Shown one piece after another: positions 1-8,637 of a DNA stretch of 24,341 nt (its first letter is position 1; every line of letters begins with the position of its first letter). A model generated the notes under the pieces. It worked only from the letters and a program-made list of their open reading frames with translations. It was not told the DNA's origin and ran no database searches. The stretch is from Anaerolineaceae bacterium UBA6086. Lineage in GTDB: Bacteria; Chloroflexota; Anaerolineae; Anaerolineales; Anaerolineaceae. The DNA is taken from the NCBI GenBank assembly GCA_002436005.1, contig DIXG01000086.1, forward strand, positions 1 through 24,341, in the 5' to 3' direction. Position numbers and translations under genes: made by a program.

Positions 1-1650
1 CGGCATCTGATCAATGCGTTGCCCTACACTTTTGAAGGTCGGGTTACCTTCACCTATGATGGACAGGTTTGGGAAGCACACCCGATTGATTTAGGTTATT
101 TGGTGGATCCAACTTATAGTGCACGACAAGCTTACGATACCGGCAGGGAAGGTTGGCTGCCGGAGAAATTAGTAGAAAAGGGACAGGCATGGTTCAGGGG
201 TGTTCACCTCTCACCGGTTGCCTATTACGATGAACGGGTTGCCCAATCCTTCCTTCAATCCATTGCAAAAGAAATAGATCAACCTGTCAGGGAAGCCTCT
301 CTGGGGTTAGAGGGGAGGGAAGTGATTGTGATTGCAGGGCAGGTTGGACGGGAACTGGATATCGAAATGACCCTTAAGCTGATCGATCCTGTTTTGGGGT
401 TAATGCAAAGTGTGGAAATCCCCCTGCCTGTGATTGAATCCTCCCCTGAGATCATTGATGTTGGGCAGCAGGCGGACATGGCAAAGAATATTCTCAGCGA
501 ACCGCTGGTATTGACGGATCCTGAAGATGAAGGCACCTCCTGGACGATCTCGCCTGAAGATCTGGGCGCTATGCTGACGATCGAACGGGTAAAGGGCGAA
601 GGTGGGGCTGGATCTGAGTATCAAATTTCAATCAATGAAGACCTGTTTGGTGTTTACCTCAACAGCCTGGCGCCGGGTTTGTCCGTTTATCCGGTGAACG
701 CCCGCTTTATTTTCAATGACGATACCCGTTTGTTGGAAGTGATCGAACCAGCCATTATTGGGCGGAAATTGGACGTCCAGTCAAGTTTGGCGCACATCGA
801 GAAAAAATTACTCAGCGGAGATCATCAGATCGCCTTGAAGTTTGAAACCATTGATCCTGCGGTGACGGATAATATGACCGGGGAGGAACTGGGAATCACT
901 GAAGCGGTTCAGACCTACACCTCCTACTTTTATGGCTCTGATCCCGCCCGTGTCCAGAATATACGTGCTGCTGCAGCACAATTCCATGGTTTGTTGATCG
1001 CCCCGGGCGAAACCTTTTCCATGGCAAACGCTTTGGGTAATATCAGTCTTGAAAATGGTTATGCTGAAGCCCCCATCATCTACGGTGGGCAAACTATCCA
1101 GGGTGTGGGTGGCGGTGTTTGCCAGGTGAGCACCACGCTTTTCCGAACGGCTTTCTTTGCCGGGTTCCCAATTGTGGAACGTCACGCCCATTCCTACCGA
1201 GTTGGCTATTACGAACAGGAACGGGATGGGAGCAGAAATTCAAACCTGGCTGGTTTGGATGCGACGGTGTATGTGCCCATTGTGGATATGAAATTTATCA
1301 ACGATACCGATCACTGGCTGTTGATGGAAACTTACATGGGTGATTACTTCTCCCTGACATGGAAGTTCTACTCCACCAAGGACGGACGGACGGTAGATTG
1401 GAACACCACCGGTCCTACCAATGTCATCCCGGCACCGGATGATCTGTGGCGTGAAAATCCGGATCTTGCCAAAGGCGAGATCAAAAAGGTGGATTACTCA
1501 GCCGATGGCGCTGATGTCTCTGTCACCCGAACGGTTTATAAGGGTGACACAGTCTATTTCTCTGATTCGTTTTTCACGAGATTCCAACCCTGGCAGGCTA
1601 TTTATGAATACGGCCCTGGAACGGAAATTCCGGAATCAGCATCAGATTAA
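1..1650 (+). CDS. VanW-domain / YoaR-like envelope protein (5'-truncated by window edge)
   Basis: The reading frame is open from base 1, so the gene begins outside the window; the TTG at 19 is only an internal codon. The visible part is about 549 residues. The first two thirds contain two copies of the pattern seen in putative peptidoglycan-binding domains (PG_binding_4 type: a DLGYLVDP-like segment, then an SPEDLGAML-like segment). Around residues 300-430 lies a VanW domain, with the segments APGETFSMANALG, a GGGVCQVSTTLF cysteine motif and a HAHSYRVGYY stretch. Family members are membrane-anchored extracytoplasmic proteins thought to act on or bind the cell wall; the biochemical role of VanW is not established. 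An LCP transferase gene follows 430 bp downstream, which fits a cell-envelope role. The product is probably exported, but the signal or anchor lies outside the window. Confidence 0.88.
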   Translation, partial: RHLINALPYTFEGRVTFTYDGQVWEAHPIDLGYLVDPTYSARQAYDTGREGWLPEKLVEKGQAWFRGVHLSPVAYYDERVAQSFLQSIAKEIDQPVREASLGLEGREVIVIAGQVGRELDIEMTLKLIDPVLGLMQSVEIPLPVIESSPEIIDVGQQADMAKNILSEPLVLTDPEDEGTSWTISPEDLGAMLTIERVKGEGGAGSEYQISINEDLFGVYLNSLAPGLSVYPVNARFIFNDDTRLLEVIEPAIIGRKLDVQSSLAHIEKKLLSGDHQIALKFETIDPAVTDNMTGEELGITEAVQTYTSYFYGSDPARVQNIRAAAAQFHGLLIAPGETFSMANALGNISLENGYAEAPIIYGGQTIQGVGGGVCQVSTTLFRTAFFAGFPIVERHAHSYRVGYYEQERDGSRNSNLAGLDATVYVPIVDMKFINDTDHWLLMETYMGDYFSLTWKFYSTKDGRTVDWNTTGPTNVIPAPDDLWRENPDLAKGEIKKVDYSADGADVSVTRTVYKGDTVYFSDSFFTRFQPWQAIYEYGPGTEIPESASD

Positions 1651-1661
1651 TACTGCTATGG

Positions 1662-1667
1662 TAAAAT
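1662..1667 (+). promoter_or_regulatory. Possible extended -10 promoter for the Trm112-like gene
   Basis: TAAAAT is preceded by TG plus one base (1659-1661), an extended -10 arrangement, just after the VanW stop codon. No good -35 box is present at the usual distance. The site is 108 bp before the next start codon. The assignment is weak. Confidence 0.3.
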
Positions 1668-1704
1668 GATGGCGTTCGTTCAGGATACGATCATCGGATA
1701 AGAC

Positions 1705-1726
1705 AATCCTTTCCAGGATTTATTTT
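1705..1726 (+). terminator. Weak terminator-like hairpin after the VanW gene
   Basis: AATCCT (1705-1710) pairs with AGGATT (1715-1720) across a 4-nt loop, followed by TATTTT. The stem is only 6 bp and AT-rich, so termination would be weak. A second small hairpin (TTCAGAA 1739-1745 with TTCTGAA 1751-1757) lies immediately before the ribosome binding site of the next gene and could instead tune its translation. Confidence 0.35.
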
Positions 1727-1775
1727 AAGATAGTGTGGTTCAGAAGGATGTTCTGAATCCTTCATTGGAGGTTCG

Positions 1776-1997
1776 ATGGTGAATAAGGATTTACTCGAGA
1801 TGCTTCGCTGCCCGCATTGCGTGCAGGAAAAAGAAGGGCTGCTGGACTTTTACCGGGAATGCTGGCTGATCTGCCAGGATTGTGATCGGAAATATCCCAT
1901 TGTGGACGACATCCCGGTGATGTTGATTGACGAAGGCGATAAATGGGCAGGCACCAAAAGAGATGATTTGCCTGTGCCGCCGCCTCCAATGGCATAA
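1776..1997 (+). CDS. Trm112 family zinc-binding protein
   Basis: This 73-residue protein has the layout of the bacterial Trm112/YcaR family: an LLEMLRCPHC start, then a CQDCDRKYPIVDDIPVML core. Two CxxC pairs (C12/C15 and C34/C37) form the likely zinc site. Eukaryotic and archaeal Trm112 proteins activate methyltransferases of tRNA and translation factors; the partner of the short bacterial versions is mostly unknown, and none is adjacent here. The C-terminus is a short proline-rich tail. The ATG is preceded by GGAGG at 1767-1771, a rather short spacing. It is transcribed in the same direction as the flanking envelope genes. Confidence 0.85.
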   Translation: MVNKDLLEMLRCPHCVQEKEGLLDFYRECWLICQDCDRKYPIVDDIPVMLIDEGDKWAGTKRDDLPVPPPPMA

Positions 1998-2082
1998 ATT
2001 TGCACCTAAAGCTAAAATTTCACCAGCGTAAATTGGGTTATAGCCCACCAGTTCTGCTGCTGGGAGAAGACACAAAGTTGAT

Positions 2083-3489
2083 ATGAAACTATTTAATCGT
2101 ATGACACAAAATTTCCCCAAAGACCGCACATCGCGCATCATTCTCGGCGCCATGGTGATTTTGGCTTTGGTTGGCGCTTTTTTCGGCTATCGGTTTGTGC
2201 GCCAGGCAGTAGCCTCAAATGAAACCTTTTCCTTGCCAGGCGACCCGGTTTTGGTTAGCAATGAAGACTCAGATGGAAACGATACTGAATCCACACCAAA
2301 ACCTACTGATATTCCAGCGGCTATGTTGCCCACACCCGAACCCTGGGACGGTGTCAGCCGGGTGAATCTCTTGCTGATGGGTTTGGATTACCGGGACTGG
2401 GAAGCAGGCGAGACCCCCCGAACGGATACGATGATGGTGCTGACCCTGGATCCCCTCAACAAGACTGCGGGGATGGTCTCGATTCCGCGAGATTTATGGG
2501 TGGCTATTCCCGGGTTTGATTATGGCAAGATCAACACTGCCTACTACTTGGGTGAATTGTATAATCTACCTGGAGGCGGTCCTGGATTGGCAGTCCGAAC
2601 TGTAGAGGAATTGCTCGGAGTGCCCATTCAATACTACGCCCAGATTGATTTTCAGGCTTTTGTTGATTTTATCGACCATATCGAGGGCGTCAGGCTAACA
2701 TTTGACGAACCCATGGTGCTGGACCGCCGCGGAAAGTGGAATACCGTGACCATTGAACCAGGCGTGATCACATTATCGGGTGAATATGCGCTGGCTTATG
2801 TGCGTGCACGGAAAACGGAGGGCGGAGATTTTGATCGCGCTGCCCGCCAGCAATACCTGATGATGGCTGTGCGGGATCGCATTCTTGAATTTGATATGAT
2901 GCCCAAACTGGTCGCACGTGCGCCTGAAATCTATAATGACCTGGCAGCCGGCATCCTCACCAATATGAGTTTGAACGAAGCCATCAAATTGGGATGGACT
3001 GTGCTGGATCTGGACGGGGACGCGATCAAACAATTGGTGATCGGGAGTGAACATATTATCATGGATAAATCGCCTGATGGGTTGGATGTTTTAAAGCCCA
3101 TTCCCGATAAGATCCGGTTGTTGCGTGATGAGGCATTTAGTGAGGGTGGCTCGTTGGGCCCATCTGCCGAAGGAGATATCCTGGATATCATCAGGGAAGA
3201 AGGCGCCCGCATTTCTATCCGTAACGGCTCATCGGTTCCAGGTTTAGCTGCCAGTACGGCCAGCTGGCTGCGCGATCAGGGGTTTAATGTTGTGGAAGAA
3301 ACAAATGCTGATTACCAGATCACAACGCAGATCTATATGTATCACAGCACACCCTATGCGATGCGCTGGCTGGCTGAAACAATGGGTGTTACGGCGACTC
3401 GCATCTTTTATGCCTTTGGTGAGAATCCCAATTTTGACCTGATCATTGTCCTGGGGGATGATTGGGCAGGGCAAAATCCGATGCCTTGA
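2083..3489 (+). CDS. LCP family (LytR-CpsA-Psr) cell-wall glycopolymer transferase
   Basis: This 468-residue membrane-anchored protein has a cytoplasmic N-terminus, one transmembrane helix at about residues 19-37 and an extracellular linker rich in acidic residues, Pro and Thr. The LCP catalytic domain starts at about residue 94 (VNLLLMGLDYR). Hallmark residues are visible: RTD at 113-115, IPRD at 134-137 and the YALAYVRAR segment followed by DFDRAARQQ. A LytR C-terminal domain (about 375-465, starting at ISIRNGSSVPGLA) closes the protein. LCP enzymes transfer lipid-linked glycopolymers to peptidoglycan or surface proteins. A GGGAGAAG at 2062-2069 serves as a distant ribosome binding site. 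It probably shares a transcript with the Trm112-like gene 85 bp upstream, and ends at a strong terminator. Confidence 0.93.
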   Translation: MKLFNRMTQNFPKDRTSRIILGAMVILALVGAFFGYRFVRQAVASNETFSLPGDPVLVSNEDSDGNDTESTPKPTDIPAAMLPTPEPWDGVSRVNLLLMGLDYRDWEAGETPRTDTMMVLTLDPLNKTAGMVSIPRDLWVAIPGFDYGKINTAYYLGELYNLPGGGPGLAVRTVEELLGVPIQYYAQIDFQAFVDFIDHIEGVRLTFDEPMVLDRRGKWNTVTIEPGVITLSGEYALAYVRARKTEGGDFDRAARQQYLMMAVRDRILEFDMMPKLVARAPEIYNDLAAGILTNMSLNEAIKLGWTVLDLDGDAIKQLVIGSEHIIMDKSPDGLDVLKPIPDKIRLLRDEAFSEGGSLGPSAEGDILDIIREEGARISIRNGSSVPGLAASTASWLRDQGFNVVEETNADYQITTQIYMYHSTPYAMRWLAETMGVTATRIFYAFGENPNFDLIIVLGDDWAGQNPMP

Positions 3490-3507
3490 GCTTGTTGAAT
3501 GATGACG

Positions 3508-3541
3508 AAGACCCCGGCAAATGCACACAGGGGTCTTTTTT
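3508..3541 (+). terminator. Rho-independent terminator after the LCP gene
   Basis: AAGACCCC (3508-3515) pairs perfectly with GGGGTCTT (3530-3537), followed by a run of T to 3541, starting 19 bp after the stop codon. A classic intrinsic terminator reading rightward. Confidence 0.85.
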
Positions 3542-3568
3542 ATTGTTATTTTGACTAACGGTGACGAA

Positions 3569-3961
3569 TCACTCCCCAAGCCAGGGTATTAATCTGATCT
3601 TGACTTTCAAAGGCGCACAGGCTTGTTCCAAAACCAGGTGGTAAGGAGCCCATCCAGGCGTTTCTGGCGGCAGAGCAATGAAATGGATCAGGTCAGGCAG
3701 GGTCTGGTGAAGTTGTTCGGTGAGGATCGGCAGCAGAGTAGAGACGTTGTCCAGAGTCAATGCCTGGTCATACCACGGGATAGGGTCGTCAGGCCGAATC
3801 AATCCATATTTCCCCGAAAGGATCAACATTGGCAGGTCGAGCCGCTGACTTTCCTGATAGACCCAGTCAATGCGCGGATGCTGGTAGCGCTGTATGGCGG
3901 GCAGGACGCCGTCTGCGGGGTCTTTTTCTTTACTGCAGGTTGTCACCATATATTCGACCAT
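3569..3961 (-). CDS. DUF6884-like protein of unknown function
   Basis: A 130-residue protein resembling the DUF6884 family, distantly related to the YaaA-type fold: an early VTTCSKEK motif, a central LILSGKYGLIRPDDPIPWYD block and a C-terminal ALPPETPGW-type region. The Cys near the N-terminus and the SGKYGL motif are the conserved features I recognise. Function is not established; some relatives occur near DNA- or nucleotide-modification genes, but no such gene is nearby here. I chose the ATG at 3961 because AAGGATGG precedes it at a workable distance; a TTG at 3997 would add 12 residues and lacks a good ribosome binding site. The gene converges with the LCP gene and appears to be a single-gene unit. 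Confidence 0.7.
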   Translation of the reverse strand: MVEYMVTTCSKEKDPADGVLPAIQRYQHPRIDWVYQESQRLDLPMLILSGKYGLIRPDDPIPWYDQALTLDNVSTLLPILTEQLHQTLPDLIHFIALPPETPGWAPYHLVLEQACAPLKVKIRLIPWLGE

Positions 3962-4108
3962 CTCAAATCCATCCTTTTTGTGTTTCGCTGAAAGCAATCC
4001 AAATCATTGATCAATCCGATCATTACAAGCCGAAAAAAGGTTCAATCCAAGCCCAGATTGTGATCATTGTAATACGGCAACCCATGATCAGCAAATTGGC
4101 TCATCGTT

Positions 4109-4149
4109 CAAAACAAGACGCCTGGTCCATTTTAGTGCCAGGCGTCTTG
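4109..4149 (-). terminator. Terminator after the FxLYD-like lipoprotein gene
   Basis: A perfect 12-bp stem (4114-4125 with 4138-4149, 12-nt loop). Read leftward it is followed by TTTTG, as expected for an intrinsic terminator of the minus-strand gene that stops at 4188. The remainder of the 226-bp gap (3962-4187) shows only scattered GATCATT words and no gene. Confidence 0.75.
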
Positions 4150-4187
4150 CAGGTGGTTTATCTCACGCAGGTCTTTTGGACGGGGTG

Positions 4188-5597
4188 TTATTCAAACGTT
4201 GTCCAGTAATTGGGCACCACCCAGGCATCCACACGGGAAACTGTGCTTTCGAAATCGTAGAAAGTAAACACTTCAACTTCAGCCGTACCGCCAGCGGGAA
4301 GGGGGTCAGAATATGAGGCGTTGCCGCCGCCGAGGATATTTCCGCTTGCGTCATAGAGCAGCACAAAGGCGCTCACATTCGTGACCTGTTTGGAATAGGT
4401 ATTGGTAAAATTCACGATTACATTGGAGTCAAAATCACTGCCTATGACAGCGCTGTTGACTCTGAAGACGTTATTTGAGAGTTCATAATTTTCCTCCACA
4501 TCACCAGGAAACAAAAACATAGTGTAAGTAGAGGGATTTGCATCTGATATGTGAGAGCTGATGTAAGGTGCCACACCAATCACTTCACCGGGCAAGATGA
4601 AGTCAAGATATTGTGATCCAAAATTGGTGACATAGCCTTCTTCATCCACGAAAGTTACACTGACCATGGCATTGCTCAGGGTCTGATCTGTTAGATTGTT
4701 CTGGATGACTGCACCGCCATACATCTGATTGGAGCCACCAATGTAGAAATTGTCATCAAGAATGGCGGTTCTTCCCCACATCTCTTCTGAATCTTCATAT
4801 TCGGTGCTGCTGGAGGATAGGACTGGAAAGACTTCAACCGATGCAACTAAGTCAAATGTATCCACAAAAGCATGAAATCCCATTTGTTCTTGTGCGGGGA
4901 CAAAATCAGCATAGGTGAAACCGCCGCCGACAATTTCCCCGGCAGCGTTATAGCACAGGATGTTTGCGTGCACATTTGTGTAGGTAACCTGGTCCGCATT
5001 GTTGATTAATCCGGTGACAATCGGCCAGAAATCCCCTTCCCAGTATTTCACTTTATCAGTGCTCAGAGGATTAAAGAATTCACCAGGTGCGCTGGTTCCT
5101 TCAAATCCATAGGAGATATCAACATTGTAAACAGGCGGATCGCCTTCCTCAAGATAGCCGAGGTAAAAAATGCCCAGGGTTTGTTCGGGGAATAAGTAAG
5201 GAAAGGTGTTCCAATCCTGGGCAATTTCCTGCCCGCTGGAATCCAGGAGCTTAATTTCATAATCGACGTTTTCCAAAGTCAAATCCGGGCTTTGGTTTTT
5301 CAGAAGAAATCCGACATAAACCTGGTCTTCAACTGTTTTCCAGGTCGCTTTCATGATGCTCAGGTTACCGCCAGCAAGTTCAGCATCCTGAACAGGCTCA
5401 ACCGGGACGACCTCCTCTGTGGGGAGTACCTCGGCAGGAGGCTCAATCTCCCTAATAGCTTCAGTTGGTGCGGTCACCTCCGCAGGTTCTTCTTCTTCTT
5501 TGTCTCCGCCAATGGGCAGCAGCCCGCAGGTGCATGCCAAACCTACAATCAGTGGAAACAGCATGAACAATATTATGATGACAGCTTTGTTTTTCAC
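4188..5597 (-). CDS. Large surface lipoprotein with repeated FxLYD-like domains
   Basis: A 469-residue predicted lipoprotein. The signal peptide ends in an LIVGLAC lipobox with Cys22 as the lipidated residue, followed by an acidic, Pro/Thr-rich stalk to about residue 75. The rest contains about four beta-rich repeats of roughly 90 residues resembling FxLYD/DUF3426-type domains. Each has a phrase such as NVHANILCYNAAGEIVGGG or NVSAFVLLYDASGNILGGG, then a PAG or PAQ turn before a final strand. Such domains are found on exported proteins and are probably adhesive or structural; no catalytic residues are visible. The start is GTG with AAGGAGA six bases upstream. It lies 66 bp downstream of another lipoprotein gene on the same strand, so the two may be co-transcribed. 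Confidence 0.75.
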   Translation of the reverse strand: MKNKAVIIILFMLFPLIVGLACTCGLLPIGGDKEEEEPAEVTAPTEAIREIEPPAEVLPTEEVVPVEPVQDAELAGGNLSIMKATWKTVEDQVYVGFLLKNQSPDLTLENVDYEIKLLDSSGQEIAQDWNTFPYLFPEQTLGIFYLGYLEEGDPPVYNVDISYGFEGTSAPGEFFNPLSTDKVKYWEGDFWPIVTGLINNADQVTYTNVHANILCYNAAGEIVGGGFTYADFVPAQEQMGFHAFVDTFDLVASVEVFPVLSSSSTEYEDSEEMWGRTAILDDNFYIGGSNQMYGGAVIQNNLTDQTLSNAMVSVTFVDEEGYVTNFGSQYLDFILPGEVIGVAPYISSHISDANPSTYTMFLFPGDVEENYELSNNVFRVNSAVIGSDFDSNVIVNFTNTYSKQVTNVSAFVLLYDASGNILGGGNASYSDPLPAGGTAEVEVFTFYDFESTVSRVDAWVVPNYWTTFE

Positions 5598-5663
5598 TTT
5601 TTCTCCTTGTATGTTGAATGTTTAATATTTGTAATCCTATATGGGTATCACGATTATATATCG

Positions 5664-7229
5664 TTATTCAGGAATAATGCCAATTAATTGCACGGCATCA
5701 ACGCCAGGCGGGTTTGGCGTGCTGGCAAATAGAATCTGGACACCGACAACAGCCATTTGAATCTCTTGTAGTGCATCAAAAGCCAGGGTGGTTGGGCAGC
5801 CCGGTAATATCCTTCCTATTGTTAGGTCCAGTGGGAAGAAATCTGTGCTGGTCATCAGGTTTACTTCTGCTATGGCAGCAGGTGTTTCAGTAAAGAGGAT
5901 ATTCAATTCTGCTGGGATCACAGGTTGGATGAAATAGACCTCAATCCATTCCTGCTCTGCCGATCCTGCGGGTTTCCAGGCGGTGATCGCAGTACTGCAG
6001 TCCTCCCAGGTGTCGGATGTGCCCAGGGCATGATGGGCAGCGTTATCAGTGGGCGATAGCTCGCTGCTGACATCCACCCCTTCAGCCCACTGAACGATCA
6101 TGTCACCCGGTTTTTGGGCTGCTGCTTCACTGATCGGGATCTGGTTGAACACAGCTACAATCCGGTAATAGTCCACCTGGTTTTCCGGGTCAAAACCTTT
6201 GAACTCTAACACGCCGGTCATGGTTGTGTTGTCTGTCTGATCCACCCAAAGCTCGCCTTCCATGGCGGGAATATACTTGCCATCATAAAACACTTTGGCA
6301 GTCGGCACTGTGGCATAAGAATTCAGGGGTGTGGATTGGAAGGATTCTTCCCCCGGAAGATAGAGCCAGATTTCAGTCGAATCATCACAGCTGAAGAAGC
6401 GAATGATGCGTTCCGTATCTGAAAGGTTATAGGAAAAGGCATCGCATTCGCTATGCGTTAAGGAAATATTGGCATTGTTGTCAAATATCTCGAAGTAGAC
6501 GTAGCCTTCAGGCACTTGAGAGGCGTTGAACCCCAGACTGCTCATTGTCAAATAGGGGGTGGGCACAGGTGTTGGTTGGCGCTCCTCCAGGGGGAATCCA
6601 ACCAGTTCGACAGCATCAATGGCGGTGATCCCATAGGCATCTGGATCAAGGCTGTCCAGATCAACCCGAATGGAATAAACGGGAACAGTAACACTTTCAA
6701 CCGCGAGCGTCAGAACAGAGGGGCACTGTGTCAGGTCTTTTGGTTCGCCTCGGAAAATTTCATGCGGTTCACCTTCCAGATCCAGCAGCGTTATGCCGAC
6801 AATGTCTGAATGCGTGTAGGTAAGGTGGATATTCACTTCAGTAGGCAGCACCGGTTCAGCATAAAAAAACTGAATGTAATCGCTGGTGTCATACTCATAT
6901 AGATACTCTGATTGGTATGTCCACATCTCTTCGTCACCTGTGATCTCACAGGCTTCTGCGTTGGGCGCACCGAGGGTGTAAGCCACATCTTCAGAGTCAA
7001 ATTTATCCACCGCTTCTACTGCCCATTGCCGTAGGGTTTGGTCTTCTGATTCTTCTGTTGGTGCGAGGTGGGTTTGGGAAGGGGTTAGCTGGGCGGGGAG
7101 ATCAGATATCACAGAATCGGCAGTGAGGGGTTGCTTGCTCTCCTCAGGAGAGGTTAGTTGGCAGGCAATTCCGCTCAATAACCCGGCAGCAAGGATCAGG
7201 CACAAGATCAGGGAGGTTTTTACTTTCAT
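5664..7229 (-). CDS. Surface lipoprotein with two discoidin-like repeats
   Basis: A 521-residue predicted lipoprotein: signal peptide with LLSGIAC lipobox (Cys23) and a short Ser/Thr/Pro linker. Two related domains are visible, at about residues 67-210 and 375-520. Each begins with a QWA...D/S..ALG pattern and ends with GI/GV-DAVQL/VEL-GI/GF, the layout seen in F5/8-type (discoidin-like) carbohydrate-binding modules. Between them is a different beta-rich region with an NxSLTHSECDAFSYNL segment. No enzyme motif is visible. A role in binding surface glycans or proteins is inferred. The ATG at 7229 has no strong ribosome binding site upstream (GGGAAAG only). It lies upstream of, and in the same direction as, the FxLYD-like lipoprotein gene. 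Confidence 0.72.
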   Translation of the reverse strand: MKVKTSLILCLILAAGLLSGIACQLTSPEESKQPLTADSVISDLPAQLTPSQTHLAPTEESEDQTLRQWAVEAVDKFDSEDVAYTLGAPNAEACEITGDEEMWTYQSEYLYEYDTSDYIQFFYAEPVLPTEVNIHLTYTHSDIVGITLLDLEGEPHEIFRGEPKDLTQCPSVLTLAVESVTVPVYSIRVDLDSLDPDAYGITAIDAVELVGFPLEERQPTPVPTPYLTMSSLGFNASQVPEGYVYFEIFDNNANISLTHSECDAFSYNLSDTERIIRFFSCDDSTEIWLYLPGEESFQSTPLNSYATVPTAKVFYDGKYIPAMEGELWVDQTDNTTMTGVLEFKGFDPENQVDYYRIVAVFNQIPISEAAAQKPGDMIVQWAEGVDVSSELSPTDNAAHHALGTSDTWEDCSTAITAWKPAGSAEQEWIEVYFIQPVIPAELNILFTETPAAIAEVNLMTSTDFFPLDLTIGRILPGCPTTLAFDALQEIQMAVVGVQILFASTPNPPGVDAVQLIGIIPE

Positions 7230-7345
7230 GGGCGCCAGCTTTCCCGGTGAAGAGAATATGTGAGGATGGAAAGGTTGTAGAGTTGAAGGAGTTTATACGA
7301 ATTTAATTATATCAAAATCTGCAATTTATATATTAAAATATTTTT

Positions 7346-7381
7346 CCCTGAGCATCCGAAAATACATTCGATGGCTCAGGG
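7346..7381. other. Imperfect hairpin between degV-like and lipoprotein genes
   Basis: CCCTGAGC at 7346-7353 pairs with GCTCAGGG at 7374-7381, with additional bulged pairing inside. No T-run follows on either strand, so it is not a standard terminator. It sits in the leader of the minus-strand lipoprotein gene or the trailer of the degV-like gene. Confidence 0.35.
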
Positions 7382-7461
7382 TAAGCATGGAACTGGCTAA
7401 GGTTTGAATCAGAATTTCCCAAGGAAATGGAAATCCTTACAAACTTGTTGTAAATTATTAA

Positions 7462-8325
7462 TCAGGGTAAAGCAGGCATTTTATCCAGCGGCATAAAGGC
7501 AACCCCAACCAGCCCGCGGCCAGTATGTGCGCCCAGTACAGGGGAAATAGAGCAATCTGGTTCCCACTGACACGGGAACAGCTTCTCCATTTCAGCGTGC
7601 AGCTGTTCTGCGCCTTCCGGATTGCCGGCATGCCCAATTTGAGTGCGGAGCGGGGTGCCTTCCTTGAGCTTTCCGGCGATATAAGCAGGGATCGCTTCAA
7701 CGGCGCGCTTGAAGGTGCGGGCTTTGCCACGGTCATAGTATTTTCCGTCAGTTTTGTCGACGCCGATCAGAGGTTTGATGCCCAATAATGATGCCAGCAG
7801 GCCTTTGAGATGGCTGATCCGTCCACCGTGGATCAAATAAGACAGGTCTGGCAAGGTAAAGACGACCTCTGATCGCTCTCTGACCTGGGTCAGCAGTGAA
7901 AGAATTTTTTCCAATCGCCAGCCAGCCTGAACTGCCCGAATAGCCGCCTCAACCTGCCAGCCCATCTCAATGGAGAGGGATTTGGTATCGACTATCGTGA
8001 TATTAGCGCCTGTCATTTGATTGGCAGCGGTCACAGCAGAGTTATAAGTGCCGCTCAGTCCGGAAGAGATGTGGATCGAGAGAATGTCGGGGTCTTTGGC
8101 TGCGACTTGTTGATAAAGCTCAAGAAATTCACCGGGGGAGGGTGTGCTTGTTATCGGCATATCATCGGTTGTTTCAAGCAGCTTATAAAATTCTTCCTTC
8201 TGTATATCAATGCCGCTGCGGTAGGTGATGCCGCTCAGGCTTAACTTGAGGGGCAGGGCGTTCAATTTAAAATCCCCTATTTGTTGGGGCGAAAGATCGT
8301 ACCCACTGTCTGTCACAATTTGCAT
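7462..8325 (-). CDS. DegV family fatty-acid-binding protein (FakB-like)
   Basis: This 287-residue protein matches the DegV family along its length: an MQIVTDSGYDLSPQ start, a TSTPSPGEF loop (residues 59-67) and an HISSGLSGTY motif (85-94), followed by the C-terminal lobe with a GRISHL segment. DegV/FakB proteins bind a fatty acid and present it to the kinase FakA for phosphorylation and entry into phospholipids; a fakA gene is not in this window. The Thr/Ser residues of the first loop and the SSGLSGT motif correspond to the carboxylate-binding site in studied members. ATG is preceded by AAAGGAG with 8-nt spacing. It seems to be monocistronic. Confidence 0.92.
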   Translation of the reverse strand: MQIVTDSGYDLSPQQIGDFKLNALPLKLSLSGITYRSGIDIQKEEFYKLLETTDDMPITSTPSPGEFLELYQQVAAKDPDILSIHISSGLSGTYNSAVTAANQMTGANITIVDTKSLSIEMGWQVEAAIRAVQAGWRLEKILSLLTQVRERSEVVFTLPDLSYLIHGGRISHLKGLLASLLGIKPLIGVDKTDGKYYDRGKARTFKRAVEAIPAYIAGKLKEGTPLRTQIGHAGNPEGAEQLHAEMEKLFPCQWEPDCSISPVLGAHTGRGLVGVAFMPLDKMPALP

Positions 8326-8410
8326 CTGTCTTACTCCTTTTGATAAAAGATTAAAATACCTTACACTTGCCAGATGAAATTGGACGAGAAATTAAATAAA
8401 ATGATTATTG

Positions 8411-8416
8411 ATTATA
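8411..8416 (-). promoter_or_regulatory. Candidate -10 box for degV-like gene
   Basis: A consensus TATAAT on the minus strand lies in an AT-rich tract upstream of the degV-like start. A CTGACA-like -35 lies about 20 bp upstream, slightly too far, so the call is tentative. Confidence 0.35.
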
Positions 8417-8570
8417 CTCAATAATAAAAATTTGTGTGTCAGTCGCATTGCCTTGGTTGTGGAATGAGAGGACTAAAAAATGCAGGGAGGCTCATCGGAG
8501 TGATCACAGCGTAAGCCAAAGTGAGTTTACCTGAATTATCACTTCGCCTGCAATGATTTACAGCGACAGA

Positions 8571-8603
8571 AATAATCCCCGCTGCAAGGACAAGCCAGCG
8601 GGG
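8571..8603 (-). terminator. Terminator-like hairpin after first SIMPL gene
   Basis: CCCCGCTG (8577-8584) pairs perfectly with CAGCGGGG (8596-8603). Read leftward it is followed by ATTATTTC, a poor but present T-rich tail, 35 bp after the stop of the minus-strand SIMPL gene. Confidence 0.6.
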
Positions 8604-8637
8604 AAAGGATTGTATGTGAAGATTAGTGTTGATCGAA

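Larger units (their letters stand above)
8326..8637. other. 312-bp intergenic stretch: degV promoter region and SIMPL terminator
   Basis: No gene was seen. An AT-rich part (8340-8440) contains a minus-strand TATAAT (8411-8416), a plausible -10 box for the degV-like gene about 85 bp before its start, without a convincing -35. The end holds the hairpin of the upstream SIMPL gene. Nothing recognisable lies between about 8440 and 8570. Confidence 0.5.
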
